Source: Elymus sibiricus
Lineage: Eukaryota; Streptophyta; Magnoliopsida; Poales; Poaceae
DNA: 64,000 bases
Direction of reading: 5' to 3'
Assembly (NCBI GenBank): GCA_039707655.1
Contig: CM077664.1
Coordinates: 123,664,485-123,728,484, forward strand
In this document: positions 10,801 to 21,788 of the stretch, piece after piece
Layout: every line of letters starts with the position of its first letter
Numbering within the stretch: the first letter of the stretch is position 1
Notes under the pieces: generated by a model
The model's input: the letters and a program-made list of their open reading frames with translations, nothing else
Database searches by the model: none
What the model was told of the DNA's origin: nothing
Made by a program: the position numbers and the translations under genes

Positions 10801-11854
10801 AGTCAGTTCACTCGGATTACCCAGTTCACTCGGAGAATTTGCGCATAAGGAATTCACTCAGAAATGCTTGTCATACCTCCAACGGTAGGTTATTGGCGTC
10901 ATAGGGCGGGATCCATCTTGACCCTTGCGGGTTGTCGCGCGCACCAGTGATGCACCTGATCCACTGTTCGACCGTTTTCTCCTCGACATCTTCTGGATGC
11001 ACTCGGGTCGATTCGTTGGCCCTAGTGTAGCACCACATGGGGTGAGCCCGCTCCTGCAGCGGCTGGATCCTCCGACCGAGGAAGACCTCCAGAAGATCCA
11101 GGCCAGTTACTCCGCCCTGAATCAGACCGACCACGGCGCTCACCAAGATCCCCACGCCAGTCTTCTCCTCCTTATCAATCGTCAGCGAGGGAGGGGTCTG
11201 GACTCTTTCAGTCATGTAAGGGGGAAGACTAGTCGACGAGCCAGAGCAAGGCAGGTCATTGCAGTAGAACCAGGTCGACTGCCAACCCCTAACCGAATCG
11301 GGAAAAGACATGGATGGGAATGCACTCTTACCCCTCATCTGGATACCTAAGCCACCGCACATCTGGATCACGTGAGTCCTCTCTCCATCGAGATCAGCCT
11401 TATTAACCGACTGAGATCGACACGTGAAGATGTGTTTGAACAATCCTCAGTGCGACTGGCAGCCTAAAAAGTTCTCACACAAGGACACGAATGCGGCAAG
11501 GTACACTATGGCATTCGGGGGCAGGTGGTGCAGCTGAGCACCAAAGAAGTTCAAAAATCCGTGGAAAAAGGGGTGGGGTGGCATGGAGAAACCTCGCTCC
11601 ACATGTGTGGTGAGGAGCACTCGCTCCCCGGGGAGCGGCGCGGGCTCGGTCTCCCCTTCCTCCGGCAGTCTCCACGTCCCGTCGCGGATCAACCCGTCCA
11701 CGACGAGCCCGCTGATGTCGTCGACCATGGTGGTCGGCGGAAGCCAGTCGCCTTGGATCCACCCGCGCGGGGGCGCAGCTCGGGAGCTCGACGCCTTCCT
11801 CCCCTTCGCCGCCTTCTTCGCCTTCTCGAGCTTCGCCGTCTTGTCCTTCGCCAT
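7868..11854 (-). pseudogene. T2 antisense gene (aORF), Transposase_28-like coiled-coil protein
   Basis: Reverse-strand multi-exon gene. Likely exons: 11854-10877, 10767-10400, one or two exons between about 10300 and 9736, 9034-8911, 8828-8440 and 8349-7868. Donors such as GTATGA (10876) and GTAAGC (8910), and acceptors such as CTTGCAG (10768) and TTTACAG (8350), are good; the junction 8440/8349 restores KLA-EYCRDFE. Exon 1 has a basic N-terminus (KDKTAKLEKAKKAAKGRK, NLS-like) and the PHPFFHGFLNFF motif of the 'putative gypsy type transposon' domain. Exon 2 is acidic then basic (KAPKRTRT). The middle is a long coiled coil rich in E/K, and the last exon is a helical domain of about 150 residues. 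Stops: TGA near 11447 (likely from TGG) and TAG near 10660. Start chosen at MAKDK, the second of two adjacent candidates. Function unknown. Confidence 0.7.
9182..9651 (+). repeat. Three ~170-bp tandem repeats inside an aORF intron
   Basis: Units start near 9187, 9347 and 9527. Each has GACTCCC.CCGACTGC, CAGTCGACGGCAGTCT, CCCAGTGGGTGCACTC, CCCCACTGGAA and GATCCGAGTGA.GGCC, ending in an A-rich run; the third copy lacks an internal stretch. They fall in the intron between the exons ending near 9736 and starting at 9034. CAGTGGG and CCCACTG in each unit can pair. Confidence 0.85.
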
Positions 11855-12504
11855 CACCGTCGAGCTCTCCAGCGACCAAAGGGGATTCGTGCGGAGTGGT
11901 TTGCTAGAGAGGAGATTGGGCGGGCTGAGAGAATTGGGGAAAAAGGGGATCTGTCCTCTCTCCCTCTCCGACGCAGCGGCCTCTTATGCCGTCACCCGTT
12001 CCGCTCCCCAATCCTCATCCGTGAGTCTCGGGCCCCACAGATCTCCTCTAATCCCGCTGGCAGAGTTGCAGCTGTACGTGGCGAAAAGTGGGGTGAAAAT
12101 CGAGGCATCACGCCCCACTTTCCCCACTCACCGCGCCGCAACCGTTCACGCGCGCTCGTTGCTGATTTCAAATCCCGCAAGATCCGGATTCCAGCGATCT
12201 GATGGCTTGCCTTTAAAGACATTCCATAAACGCGCGGATCCGTTCCGCCACCCGGATGAAGACTACTCGCTTCACTCGATTGAGGACTACTTGTTTCACT
12301 CGGTTGAAGACTACTCGTTTCACTCGGTTGACAACCACCATTTTATTCGGATGGAGATTTCCATTAGGACATCATATGGTCCGGAATCCGCCAAGGTGCC
12401 GCACGAAGACAAGGCCGTCTAATAACCAGTGGGAGTCCTGAGCGCCCCTGTAGCGCTCGACTCGCCCGGGAATTCGCCCTGACTCGACCCGCTTAACCTC
12501 GACC
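11855..12504 (-). other. T2 aORF upstream region
   Basis: No gene seen. On the reverse strand this lies upstream of the antisense gene, and ORFs read on the + strand here are shadows. At about 12257-12340 three imperfect 27-bp copies of a GAAGACTACT.G.TTCACTCG unit occur. The CACTCGG word recurs across T2, including the hairpin array. A weak reverse-strand CATAAGAG at 11981-11988 is the only TATA-like site near the start codon. Confidence 0.4.
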
Positions 12505-12518
12505 GATTCGGGGGCTAA
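12505..12518 (+). other. Polypurine tract of T2
   Basis: GATTCGGGGGCTAA directly before the TG of the 3' LTR; it shares the GGGGGCTA core with T1 and T4. Confidence 0.75.
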
Positions 12519-13093
12519 TGACGAGGCCATATACTAGGGATAGGGTAATAGGCCTGACCTACAAACCCTACCCTAGGACGCCACATGCCTTATACTAGGC
12601 CCCAGGGCCAGATCAGCAGTCAGGAGTTCTGCACACTGACATCCACTCGGAGTTCAACGAACCACTCGGGAGGCAGGAGTTCACTCGACCGGCTTGTTTC
12701 ACTCTAAATACCCGACAATCACTCGACCAGAGAAGACCAGGAGACTCCAGGAACGCAACGGTCAGGACGTGCGCTCGCCTGTATTAATTGTAATCAATGC
12801 GCCCGTTACCTGGCGCCCTTAAACCCCCTCTTTAACCCCTGGTAATGGCGGCCTTCATGGGGGGGCGGGCGGAGACTATATAAGCCACCCCCTGCTCCAT
12901 TCCAAGGGTTTGCAATCCATTTGTAACACATACAATCAAGCAATCAAGCTCCAGAGCACCGAGACGTAGGGTTGTTACCTCCATCGCTGAGGGGCCTGAA
13001 CTCGTAAATCCGAGTGTAACACCTGCGCCGTAGCTAGGCTCTGCCCTCTCATCCATACCCCTACACATTACTGTCTGGCTTGCACCCACGACA
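12519..13093 (+). repeat. 3' LTR of T2
   Basis: 575-bp LTR starting TGACGAGGCCATATACTAGG and ending ACCCACGACA. TATATAA at 12877-12883, about 30 bp upstream of a CCATTCC... start region, gives + orientation. The flanking A1 LTR resumes at 13094. Confidence 0.85.
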
Positions 13094-14108
13094 ATACTTC
13101 CCTCCGGGAGGGGGAAATCGAAGCCATCGACATCACCAACGATCCTCTCATCGTGGGAGGACCAATCTTCATCAACATCTTCACCAGCACCATCTCATCT
13201 CTTGTATTCAATCTTTGTCCCAAAACCTCAGATTGGTACATGTGGGTTGCCAGTAGTGTTGATTACATCTCGTAGTTGATGCTAGTTGGTTTATTTGGTG
13301 GAAAATTATATGTTCAGATCCTCAAGCATATTCAATACACCTCTGATCTTGAACATGATTATGATTTGTGAGTAGTTACTTTTGTTCTTGAGGACATGGG
13401 AGAAGTCTTGTTATAAGTAATCATCTGAAGTTGGTATTCGTTCGATATTTTGATGATGTGTATGTTGTTATTCTTCTAGTGGTGTCATGTGAACGTCGAC
13501 TACATGACACTTCACCATATTTGGGCCTAGGAGAATGCATTGGGGAGTAATAACTAAATGATGGGTTGCGAGAGTGACAGAAGCTTAAACCCTAGTTTAT
13601 GCGTTAGTCCGTAAGGGGCTGATTTGGATCCACATGTTTCATGCTATGGTTAGATTTATCTTAATTCTTCTTTCATAGTTGCGGATGCTTGTGAGAGGGG
13701 GTAATCATAAGAGGGTTGCTTGTTCAAGTAAGAAAAGCATCCTAGCACCAGTCCACCCACATATCAAATTGTCAAAGTAGCGAACACGAATCAACTAAAC
13801 ATGATGAACGTGACTAGATGACAATTCCCATGTGTCCTCGAGAACTCTTTGCTTACTATAAGAGAACATTCCGGCTTGTCCTTTGCAATAAAAAGGATTG
13901 GGCCATCTTGCTGCACTTTAGTTACTATTGTTACTTGTTACTTGTTATGAATTGCCTTGTTACAAAACTATCTGTTACCGCTACTTTCAGTACTTGCAGA
14001 GAATACCTTGCTGAAAACCGCTTGTCATTTCCTTCCGCTCCTCGTTGGGTTTGACACTCTTACTTAACAAAAGGACTACGATTGATCCCCTATACTTGTG
14101 GGTTATCA
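13094..14108 (+). repeat. A1 5' LTR, 3' two-thirds
   Basis: Starts abruptly at ATACTTCCCTCCGGGAGGG after T2 and ends GGGTTATCA at 14108. The first ~290 bp match 59904-60203 of the 3' LTR (same CGATCCTCTCATC... stretch with few changes), which shows that T2 cut the 5' LTR about 490 bp from its start. No gene. Confidence 0.85.
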
Positions 14109-14119
14109 AGACTCTTTTC

Positions 14120-14137
14120 TGGCGCCGTTGCCGGGGA
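14120..14137 (+). other. Primer-binding site of A1
   Basis: TGGCGCCGTTGCCGGGGA, 11 nt after the LTR end. It is complementary to the 3' end of plant tRNA-Asp (from knowledge of Athila elements). Confidence 0.8.
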
Positions 14138-14185
14138 GTGAAGCGCCTTTGGTAAGGAAACATTTTTATTACGTGCTGAAATTTA

Positions 14186-15204
14186 TTGTCATTTGTCACT
14201 ATGGAAAATAATCCTTTGAGGGGCTTGTTCGGGGTATCTTCATCTCGAGCAGAAGCAATAAGAGTTGCCCCTCAACCTATTGAACCTACCAAAAATATTT
14301 ATTATGAGATTCCTTCAGGTATGTTAGAGAAACTGCTAGCAAATCCTTATGTAGGAGATGGAACAGTACATCCTAATATGCACTTAATCTATATAGATGA
14401 AATTTGTGGATTGTTTAAGCTTGCAAGTTTATCCGAGGATAGAGTTAAGAAGAAAGTATTCCCTTTATCTTTGGGGGGGAAGGCATTGACATGGTATAGG
14501 CTATTGGATGATACTGGAACATGGGATTGGAACCGGTTGAAGCTGGAATTTCACCAGAAATTTTATCGTATGTATTTGGTTCATCGTGATCGGAATTATA
14601 TATATAATTTTTGGCCTCATGAAGGAGAAAGTATCGCTCAATCTTGGGGAAGGCTTAAGTATATGATGCACACATGCCCCAATCATGATCTCTCAAGAGA
14701 AATTATCATACAGAAGTTTTATGCTCGGCTTTCGCATAATGATCAATCCATGCTTGATACTTCTTCTACTGGATCCTTTATGATGAAAACTATTGAATTC
14801 AAATGGGATCTTCTGCAAATAATTAAACGTAACTCTGAAGATTGGGAATCGACAAAGGTAAAGAGTCAGGTATAAATCTTGAGTTTGATTGTGTTAAATC
14901 TTTTATGGAGACTGATGCTTTTCATAAGTTTAGTACTAAATATGGACTTGACTCTGAGATAGTAGCTACCTTTTGTGAATAATTTGCTGCTCATGTTGAT
15001 CTCCCTAAGGAGAAATGGTTTAAGTTTCATCCACCTATTGAATTAAATGAAGAACCTATTATAGCTAAAGAGGAAACAATAATTTATAATGTTGATCTAG
15101 TTGTGCCAACTGCTTATATTGAGAAACCTCCTTTCCCTGTTAGGATTATGGAAAATGCTAAAGCTTCAACTGTGGTTAATAAGAGTAATATTAAATTAAT
15201 TAAA
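14186..15204 (+). pseudogene. A1 gag
   Basis: Athila-type Gag. ATGs at 14186 and 14201 (MENNPLRG); the second fits the usual start better. The capsid-like segment (GDGTVHPNMHL, FPLSLGGKALTWY, LKLEFHQKFY) is intact to about 14875, where a frameshift changes phase. The remainder runs in another phase with a TAA at about 14980 and returns to the original phase near 15205. No CCHC knuckle was seen. Gag would form the particle that packages element RNA. Confidence 0.85.
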
Positions 15205-15679
15205 CCCTGAACAAATTAGAGTGGAACCTAATGTTGCAATGATTAAAGATCTTTTGGTTGATAATATTGATGGACATGTTATATACTTCTGTGAGGAAGC
15301 AACTAGGATTGCAAAACGAGAAACAACGGATAAAAACAAACCTGTTGTTGGCATGCCTGTTGTTTCTGTCAAAATTGGAGATCATTGTTATCATGGTTTA
15401 TGTGATATGGGTGGTAGTGTAAGTGATATTCCATTTTCTCTTTATCAAGATGTCATGAATGATATTGCACCTGTTGAGATAGAAGATATTGATGTTACCA
15501 TTAAGCTTGCAAATAGAGATACTATTTCACTACTTGGGATTGTTAGAGATGTTGAAGTCTTGTGTGGTAAGATCAAATACTCTACTGATTTTCTTGTTCT
15601 TGGATCACCACAAGATGATTTTTGTCCCATTATATTTGGTAGACCTTTCTTGAATACAGTTAATGCTAAGATTGATTAA
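15205..15679 (+). pseudogene. A1 protease domain
   Basis: Same phase as gag. The core reads HYHGLCDMGGSVSDIP, where the aspartic-protease signature would be D-x-G-A/S; here it is DMGGS. ILGSP and FGRPFLNT follow, the usual second conserved block. A TGA-type stop at 15677-15679 separates it from RT. Cleaves the Gag-Pol polyprotein in intact relatives. Confidence 0.8.
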
Positions 15680-17905
15680 ACTAGGGAAACGGTCAGTGTT
15701 AGTTTTGGTGATGTATCACATGAATTTAGTTTCTCTAAGTTTTGTAGACAACCTCATGATAAAGAATTACCTAATAAAGATGAAATTATTGGTCTTGCCT
15801 CTATTGTTTTTCCTCCTACTGATCCTTTAGAACAATATCTGCTAGACCATGAGAATGATATGCATATGAATGAAAGGAATGAAATAGATGAAATATTCTT
15901 CAAACAAGCACCCATCCTTAAGCATAATTTGCCTGTTGATACTTTGGGAGACCCTCTCCCACCTAAGGGTGATCCTGTGTTTGAATTAAAGAAACTACCT
16001 GATACATTAAAATATACTTATCTTGATGAAAAGAAAATATATCCTGATATTATCAATGCTAAACTTTCATAGCATGAAGAAAAGAGATTACTAAAAACTC
16101 TGAGGAAGCACCGTGCTGCTATTGGATACACTCTTCATGATCTTAAGGGCATTAGTCCCACTTTATGTCAGAACAAGATTAATATGGAGCCTGATGCTAA
16201 GCCAGTCGTTGATCATCAACGCTGTTTGAATCCTAAGATGAAGGATGTGGTAAGAACTAAAATATTAAAGCTTCTGGAAGCATGTATAATTTATCCTATA
16301 GCTGGTAGTAGATGGGTAAGTCCTGTTCATTGTGTTCCTAAGAAAGGAGGCATTACTATTGTTCCTAATGATAAAAATGAACTTATCCCACAAAGAATTG
16401 TGACTGGTTATAGGATGATAATTGATTTCAGGAAATTAAATAAAGCTACTAGGAAAGATCATTACCCCTTGCCTTTTATTGATCAAATGTTAGAAAGATT
16501 ATCTAAGCATACACACTTTTGCTTCCTAGATGGTTATTCTGGTTTCTCTCAAATACGTGTGTCGCAAGAAGATCAAGAGAAAACCACTTTTACTTGTCCT
16601 TTTGGAACTTATGCTTATAGACGTATGCCTTTTGGTTTATGCAATGCACCTGCTACCTTCCAAAGATGTATGACTGTTATATTCTTTGATTTTTGTGAAA
16701 AGATTGTTGAAGTATTCATGGATGATTTCTCCGTTTACGGAACCTCTTTTAATGATTGCTTAAGCAACCTTGACCGAGTTTTGCAGAGATGTGAAGAGAC
16801 TAATCTTGTCTTGAATTGGGAGAAGTGCCACTTTATGGTGAATGAAGGTATAGTCCTTGGGCATAAAATTTCCGAAAGAGGTATTGAGGTAGATAAAGCT
16901 AAAATTGATGCAATTGAGAAAATGCCATGTCCTAAAGATATAAAAGGTATAGGAAGTTTCCTTGGTCATGCTGGTTTCTATAGAAGGTTCATAAAAGACT
17001 TCTCTAAAATTTCTAGGCCTCTTACTAATCTTTTGCAAAAAGATGTTTCATTTGTTTTTGATGATGATTGCGTAGAAGCCTTTGAAATACTTAAGAAAGC
17101 CTTAATTTATGCACCTATTGTTCAACCACCTAATTGGAACCTACCCTTTGAAATTATGTGTGATGCTAGTGATTATGCTATTGGTGTTGTTCTAGGTCAA
17201 AGAGTTGATAAGAAATTGAATGTTATTCATTATGCTAGTAAGACCTTGGATAGTGCTCAAAGAAATTATTCTACTACTGAGAAAGAATTTTTAGCAGTTG
17301 TGTTTGCATGTGATAAATTCAGACCTTATATTGTTGATTCTAAAGTTACCATTCACACCGATCATGCTACTATTAAATATCTTATGGAAAATAAAGATGG
17401 TAAACCTAGACTGATTAGGTGGGTTTTATTACTACAAGAGTTTGATTTGCATATTGTTGATAGGAAGGGAGCTGGAAACCCTGTAGCAGATAATTTGTCT
17501 AGAATGGAAAATATTCTTGATGACCCACTTCCTATTAATGATAATTTTCCTGATGAGCAATTAGCTGTTATAAATGCTTCAACTTCTCGTAATAATCCTT
17601 GGTATGTAGACTATGCTACTTACATTGTTGCTAAATATATACCACCCAGTTTTACATACCAACAAAACAAAAAGTTCTTTGATTTAAGACATTACTTTTG
17701 GGATGACCCACATTTATATAAAGAAGGAGTAGATGGTGTTATTAGACATTGTGTACCTGAGCATGAACAGGAACAAATCCTACGGAAGTGTCATTCCGAA
17801 GCATACGGAGGACACCATGCGGGAGACAGAACTGCACATAAGGTATTACAGTCTGGTTTTTATTGGCCTACTCTCTTCAAGGATGCACGTAAGTTTGTCC
17901 TATGA
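15680..17905 (+). pseudogene. A1 reverse transcriptase and RNase H
   Basis: The linker to RT (15680-16183) has a stop at about 16070. RT then runs open from 16184: [52 protein letters not shown], and an intact catalytic VFMDDF at 16712-16729. RNase H has [15 protein letters not shown] and HTDHATIKY. The integrase finger begins [12 protein letters not shown] near 17805. The frame ends at 17905 because of an indel near 17895. Apart from the flanking breaks, the catalytic residues look preserved, so the RT/RNase H segment is the least decayed part of A1. Confidence 0.9.
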
Positions 17906-18920
17906 TGAATGTCAAAGAATTGGTAATATTAGTAGACGTCGGGAAATGCCTATGAACTATTCACTTGTTATTGAACCATTTGATGTTTGGGGTTTTGATT
18001 ATATGGGACCTTTTCCTAAATCTAATGGATACACTCGTACTCTAGTTGCTGTTGATTATGTTACTAAGTGGGTGGAAGCTATTCCAACTAGTAGTGCTGA
18101 TCACAACACATCTATTAAAATGCTTAAAAAGGTTATTTTTCCAAGGTTTGGAGTCCCTAGATATTTAATGACTGATGGTGGTTCACATTTTATTCATGGT
18201 GCATTTTGTAAACTCCTAGATAAATATGATGTTAACCATAGAATTGCATCACCTTATCACCCTCAGTCTAGTGGTCAAGTTGAATTGAGCAATAGGGAAA
18301 TAAAATTAATTTTGCAAAAGACTATTAATAGATCCAGAAAGAATTGGTCTAAGAAACTTGATGATGCATTATGGGCTTATAGAACTGCTTATAAAAATCA
18401 TATGGGTATGTCTCCATATAAAATGGTCTATGGAAAAGCATGTGACTTACCCCTTGAAATGGAACATAAAGCTTATTGAGCAATTAAAGAACTTAACTAT
18501 GATTTTAAACTTGCCGGCTAAAAGAGGTTATTTGATATTAGCTCTCTAGATGAATGGAGAACCCAAGCCTATGAAAATGCTAAGTTGTTTAAAGAAAATG
18601 TTAAAAGATGGCATGACAAAACAATCCAAAAACGGGAATTTAAAGTAGGTGATCAAGTTCTATTGTACAACTCTTGTTTTAGATTCTTTGCAGGAAAACT
18701 TCTCTCTAAATGGGAAGGACCATATATCGTCGAAGAATTTTATCTCTCCGGAGCCATCAAAATCAATAACGCCGAAGGCACAAATCCGAGAGTGGTTAAT
18801 GGGCAAAGAATCAAACATTATACCTCAGGTACTCCCATTAATATGGAAACAAATATTATTCAAACTATGACACCGGAGGAACACATAAAAGAGACCTTCT
18901 GGAATGCTCCAGAACCCTGA
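17906..18920 (+). pseudogene. A1 integrase
   Basis: Continues in the next phase after the 17.9-kb frameshift. The zinc finger CxxC reads SYDEC, so its first Cys is Tyr (TGT to TAT). The core has [18 protein letters not shown] and [12 protein letters not shown], the D,D,E pattern. Stops occur at 18477-18479 (TGA) and about 18520 (TAA); the C-terminal part (VGDQVLLYN, KWEGPYIVEE) runs 18585-18920 and ends in TGA. Non-functional. Confidence 0.85.
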
Positions 18921-19350
18921 AAAGGAGTAGGTATGTGATACGGTAAGTAAACCTACTCCGAAAGTTCCATAAAAGTACTCTTTGTTCATTTCGGAATATA
19001 TAAAAAATTAGAACATTAATAAACAATCAGAAAGTGCACGAGGGAGCGACAAGCTCGGGGGGGCGCACCCCCAGGGTGCGCCGTGTGAGCTTGTGGCTCC
19101 CCCGTGGACTTTCCCGACTCCGTTTTCTTTCCATATTACTTGTTTTGCACGGGAAAAAATCATTATATATACTCTTGGGTGTTTTGACCACAGTATCGCA
19201 AGTTCCTCCTCTGTTTTTGTTTCGGGTTGTTTTCTGTCAGGTTCTCGAGGCCAGGCGTCATGTCTTCTTCCTCCTCCATCAATGTGGGAGACGACGCTTG
19301 GTTGCTGCAAATGGGACTCGAGAGAGAGGAAGCCGAGGAGGTTGCCATGG
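18921..19350 (+). other. A1 post-pol region with LTR-like hairpin and ORF start
   Basis: Contains a segment (about 18978-19110) that resembles part of the A1 LTR (GGAATATATAAAAAAT then a GC-rich inverted repeat at 19042-19101). A 3' splice-site-like TTTCTGTCAG follows at about 19240, then an ATG at 19260 opening a short frame (MSSSSSINVGDDAW) that is cut at 19350 by A2. A subgenomic, spliced post-pol ORF is known in Athila relatives; that this is such an ORF is inference. Confidence 0.5.
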
Positions 19351-20671
19351 AAGGGCGCCAGAAATTCTTCCTGCTACTTGTAGTCTGCGTTGGTATTTCC
19401 CCGAAGAGGAGAGGATGATGCAGTACAGTAGAGATAAGTATTTCCCTTAGTTAAGAACCAAGGTTATCAATCCAGTAGGAGAACCAAGCAAAATTCCGTT
19501 AAGTGCACCTGCACACACAAGAGCAAACACTTGCACCCAACGCAAATAAGAGGGTTGTCAATCCTCTTAGCGGTTATTTGCAAGGATTAAATCTTATCGA
19601 GGTAAATAGATAAACTAAAATACTAGACCCACTCCTGCCTGCATCTACTACTATTACTCCACTCATCTACCGCTATCCAGCATGGATCTACAGTATTAAG
19701 TTAATAAAAACAGAGTAACGCCTTAAGCAAGATGACATGATGTAGAGAAGCAAATTCAAGCAATATGAATAAACCCCATCTTTTTATCCTTAATGGAAAT
19801 AATAGAAATATGTGTCATGTCCCTTTCTGTCACTGGGATTGAGCACCGCAAGATTGAACCCATCACAAAGCACCTCTCCCATTGCATGATAAATCAATCT
19901 AGTAGGCGAAACCAAATCGATAGATCGGAGAGAAATACAAAGCTATATTTAATCATGCATAAAAGAGTTCATAGAAGACTCAAATATTTCTCATGAATAA
20001 TCTGATCATAAATTCACAATTCATCAGATCCCAACAAATACACCGTAGAAGAAGATTACATCGGATAGAACTCCAAGAACATCGAGGAGAACATGGTATT
20101 GAAGATCAAAGAGAGAGAAGAAGCCATCTAGCTACTAACTATGGACCACTAGGTCTATGGTAAACTACTCACACATCATCGGAAGGGCAGCAAGGTTGAT
20201 GTAGAAGCCCTCCATGATCGATTCCCCCTCCGGTAGAGTACCGAAAAAGGCCTCCAGATGGGATCACGGAAGAACAGAGGCTTGCGACGGTGGAAAGGTT
20301 TTCTCTTCTGGCTCTCTGATGGTTTCCGAATATTTGAGAATTTATAGAAGTGGAATTAGGTCAAACAGAGTCACGTGGGCCCCACAAGGCAACACGGTGC
20401 CCCACCTGGGCCGCGCCCTATTGCCTTGTGAAGCCTCCGTGAGGCTTCTAGCCTCCTCCCGAAGCTTCCAAGGTCTCTTTTGTCCAGAAAAAAATCTTCG
20501 AAAAGTTTCGTGGCATTTGGACTTCGTTTGGTACTGTTTCTCTGAAAAGCCAAAAACAAGTAGAAAACAGCAACTAGCACTGGGCACTAGGTTAATAGGT
20601 TAGTCCCAAAAAATAATATATAATTGCATATAAAAACATCCAAGATTGATACTATAGTAGCATGGAACAAT
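19351..20671 (-). repeat. A2 left (3') LTR, main part
   Basis: Matches 55899-57479. Together with 51671-51701 it makes about 1.35 kb, shorter than the right copy because ~240 bp (56172-56410) are missing near 19627. Its left edge carries AAGGGCGCCA and the 20-nt PBS-LTR spacer, which a 3' LTR should not have. A CACAAGGCAA / TTGCCTTGTG inverted repeat lies at 20383-20430, followed by AAGCCTCCGTGAGGCTT. Confidence 0.8.
20667..20671 (+). other. Target-site duplication of T3, left copy (ACAAT)
   Basis: ACAAT directly before the TG of T3; an identical ACAAT follows T3 at 51666-51670. Confidence 0.9.
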
Positions 20672-21649
20672 TGTCGGGGGGATAACCCCCGGGTAGGGTC
20701 ATCAGCGCTTAACTTTTTCAAAACACCGGGGTGGTCAGCACCCCTCGGTCCGGCCCGCTCGCCAGCCGACCCGATAACCCTCGACTCGGCCCGGCATGTC
20801 GAAGACCTTCTACCCGGCCTGCTCGCCTGCCTGCCCGAAGACCCTCGACCCGACCAGGCGCCTCGGTGAAGCTCAACGCGCCCGCTCACCAGCCGGCCTG
20901 AAGGCCCTTGACCAGGACAGGCATGATGAAGGAGCCCGAACCGGCCACGCCGAAGGCGGCGGGTGCCCAAGCCGGCATCGGCTCTAGCCGGCCAGGTGAC
21001 GAGACAGCCCCCCACGATGGAGCCAGCGTGGCTACAGTATGCACCGCCTCGCAGACCGGGTGAGCGTGGCTATAGGGAGCCCGGATATCGCGGCCCGGGG
21101 TCGGCGGCGGTGACCCAGCGGGGCGCTATAGCAGAACAGTGCCCGCTGCTCCATGACGTAGGCGAAGACGTGCAGCAGTACCGGGCGGCCGGTGGGGTCC
21201 ACAGCCGGCGGGCTCCAGCAGCCGACGGGTCCCACTGTCCGGCATGAGACGATGACCGCAGGGCCCCGTGCCCGGTAGATTACCATTGTACCCCTGGGGA
21301 GCCGGCCTATAAGACCCCCAGGGAGCCCTCCTTGCAGAAAGGAGAGACTGAGCTCTTGATCCCCACGCGAAGCACTCCACCATTAAACCCGGAGAAGAGA
21401 GCAAGACCTCCTGCCTCCTCCCCCCAAAAAAACAGCTCAAGGAGCCCCATTGTAGCTCGTCTAGTGACCCATCTAGTTAAGTTTGCAGGACTAGGGGTGT
21501 TACCTCCCCCGGAGGGCCCCGAACCTGGGTACATCGTGTGTCGTCCACTGCTTGTCCCCATTCTCGCCTTCGGAACCCTCCAACGTTCACCGGCCCCAAC
21601 CAGGTTCGCTTAGCCTACCCATGGCATCTGCCGTGAGAATACCACGACA
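20672..21649 (+). repeat. T3 5' LTR
   Basis: 978 bp, TGTCGGGGGGATAACCC to CCACGACA. CCTATAAG at 21306-21313 is the TATA-like site. From 20726 onward it aligns with 50742-51665. It shares the TGTCGGGG.ATAACCC start and the CCACGACA end with the T1 LTR, evidence of a related lineage. Confidence 0.9.
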
Positions 21650-21651
21650 GT

Positions 21652-21669
21652 TGGCGCCCACCGTGGGGC
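21652..21669 (+). other. Primer-binding site of T3
   Basis: TGGCGCCCACCGTGGGGC, two bases after the LTR. Typical of Tat-like elements; I do not assign the tRNA with certainty. Confidence 0.75.
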
Positions 21670-21788
21670 CCTCCACGGCGTCGGCCGAAGTTTCGTTTCG
21701 GACGAGACCCTTCACTCCCACCGGCGAGCGCATCGTGCACGGCCTGATCAGCTCGCTTGGCGTGGTTGAGCACGTCGGCCCCGACGTG

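Larger units (their letters stand above)
3757..13093 (+). mobile_element. T2: Tat-like Gypsy element, right part
   Basis: In order: RT C-terminus, RNase H, a second archaeal-type RNase H, integrase (all +), a tandem hairpin array, an antisense spliced gene (-), a PPT and the 3' LTR. The dual RNase H and the antisense gene place it in the Tat lineage. The left part (5' LTR, gag, PR, RT N-terminus) is outside the window because T1 is inserted in the RT. Its right end lies within the 5' LTR of A1; the first bases after it, ATACT (13094-13098), are the expected right target duplication. Confidence 0.85.

Noticed and set aside
11583..12422. 279-codon + strand ORF
   Set aside because: Lies opposite the T2 antisense gene and its upstream region; composition-driven and without recognisable domains.
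14186..18920. A1 gag-pol as an intact gene
   Set aside because: Several phase changes and stops, plus a lost integrase finger Cys, although RT/RNase H motifs are preserved.
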